DNA of 20,904 bases from CADDYX01 sp045809925 (GTDB lineage: Bacteria; Verrucomicrobiota; Verrucomicrobiia; Chthoniobacterales; UBA10450), in NCBI GenBank assembly GCA_045809925.1, contig JBJMWX010000126.1, positions 1 through 20,904 of the forward strand. The letters run 5' to 3'. The notes below the pieces were generated by a model. It made no database searches. It saw only the letters and a list, made by a program, of their open reading frames with translations, and had not been told where the DNA came from. Shown piece after piece: positions 20,586 through 20,904 of this stretch. Each line of letters begins with the position of its first letter. Position 1 is the stretch's first letter. The position numbers and the translations under genes are program-made.

Positions 20586-20904
20586 TCAACTTTCGGTTAG
20601 CTCGCGAAGCTGTGGCTTCAATTTCGCGACGAGTTCCTGCATTTCGTAGGCTTCCCGAAGAAGCCCTTCCACCGCGGCCCGAAGCGCCTTCTGTAGAGAT
20701 TCGCGCCCCAGTTCACGCGGTATTGCCTCTGTCATCGCCTCGCGTATTTCACGCGGCAGGTCATCAAAGCCACGCCCATGAAACGGCGACAGGCCGCGAC
20801 GCTGGCAAGCGAGACTTAGAACATAATCGCGCGCACTGCTAACCCAGTACTCGGCCTGCCAATAGCGGCATCGCTCGATGCAGACACGCGCCCGCACTAG
20901 ATGG
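20586..20904 (-). CDS. C-terminal part of a probable nucleotidyltransferase-domain protein, 5' end beyond window
   Basis: The frame is open to the right edge (two more sense codons before the GTG at 20897), so the gene is very likely cut. The visible about 105 residues read VCIERCRYWQAEYWVSSARD, 'YVLSLACQRRGLSPFHGRGF', DDLPREIREAMTEAIPREL and a long C-terminal helix. This is the helical C-terminal domain I know from proteins with an N-terminal DNA polymerase beta-like nucleotidyltransferase domain, in which it packs against the catalytic part. The catalytic GS..D.D motif would lie outside the window, so function is inferred. Confidence 0.6.
   Translation of the reverse strand, partial: HLVRARVCIERCRYWQAEYWVSSARDYVLSLACQRRGLSPFHGRGFDDLPREIREAMTEAIPRELGRESLQKALRAAVEGLLREAYEMQELVAKLKPQLRELTES

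Overview
This window looks like a chromosomal segment of a high-GC soil bacterium. A Chthoniobacterales-like Verrucomicrobiota member is the best guess, with Acidobacteriota as the alternative. Support comes from a PadR regulator translationally linked to an 'ADOP'-type MacB/FtsX permease, secreted Asp-box (VPS10/sortilin-like) beta-propeller proteins, a SET-domain protein, a chalcone-isomerase-fold secreted protein, and a C-terminal protein remnant of a type I associate with secreted Verrucomicrobia proteins. The lineage call rests on family knowledge from memory; there is no rRNA or marker gene here. Shine-Dalgarno sequences are recognisable at many genes, and GTG and TTG starts are common.

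Left part (1-5.5 kb): an Asp-box protein runs off the left edge. It is followed by a glyoxalase-fold enzyme divergent from a hotdog thioesterase, a STAS-like protein, a Gly/Tyr-rich lipoprotein, several small unrecognised proteins, a membrane-anchored MsrB homologue with no cysteine at all, and a Spy/CpxP-like small periplasmic protein. The last is preceded by a 34-codon leader ORF with a perfect AGGAGG and an ATGA overlap.

Middle (5.6-9.1 kb): a class I aminotransferase, a plant-HPR1-like 2-hydroxyacid dehydrogenase, a small membrane protein and a DUF488 protein, all on the plus strand. The last three are closely spaced. The first two could interconvert amino, oxo and hydroxy acids of the serine/glyoxylate type, but this is inference from domain content only.

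Centre right (9.3-15.3 kb): a chalcone-isomerase-like exported protein converges on a minus-strand operon that reads LolA-like protein -> 1039-aa Asp-box propeller -> ornithine cyclodeaminase family enzyme. A SET-domain methyltransferase-like gene diverges from this operon.

Right part (15.3-20.9 kb): an unusual 35-nt near-perfect hairpin lies between convergent genes. Then come a minus-strand operon PadR -> ADOP permease -> unknown protein, two truncated gene remnants flanking a secreted carboxypeptidase-regulatory-like protein, a small secreted protein, and the C-terminal part of a probable nucleotidyltransferase cut by the right edge.

No tRNA, rRNA, CRISPR array, transposase or prophage gene was seen. 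I found no multi-gene system that I could call clearly new. The most unusual items are the cysteine-less MsrB, the coupled leader ORF, the 35-nt hairpin, and the remnants beside the ADOP locus.
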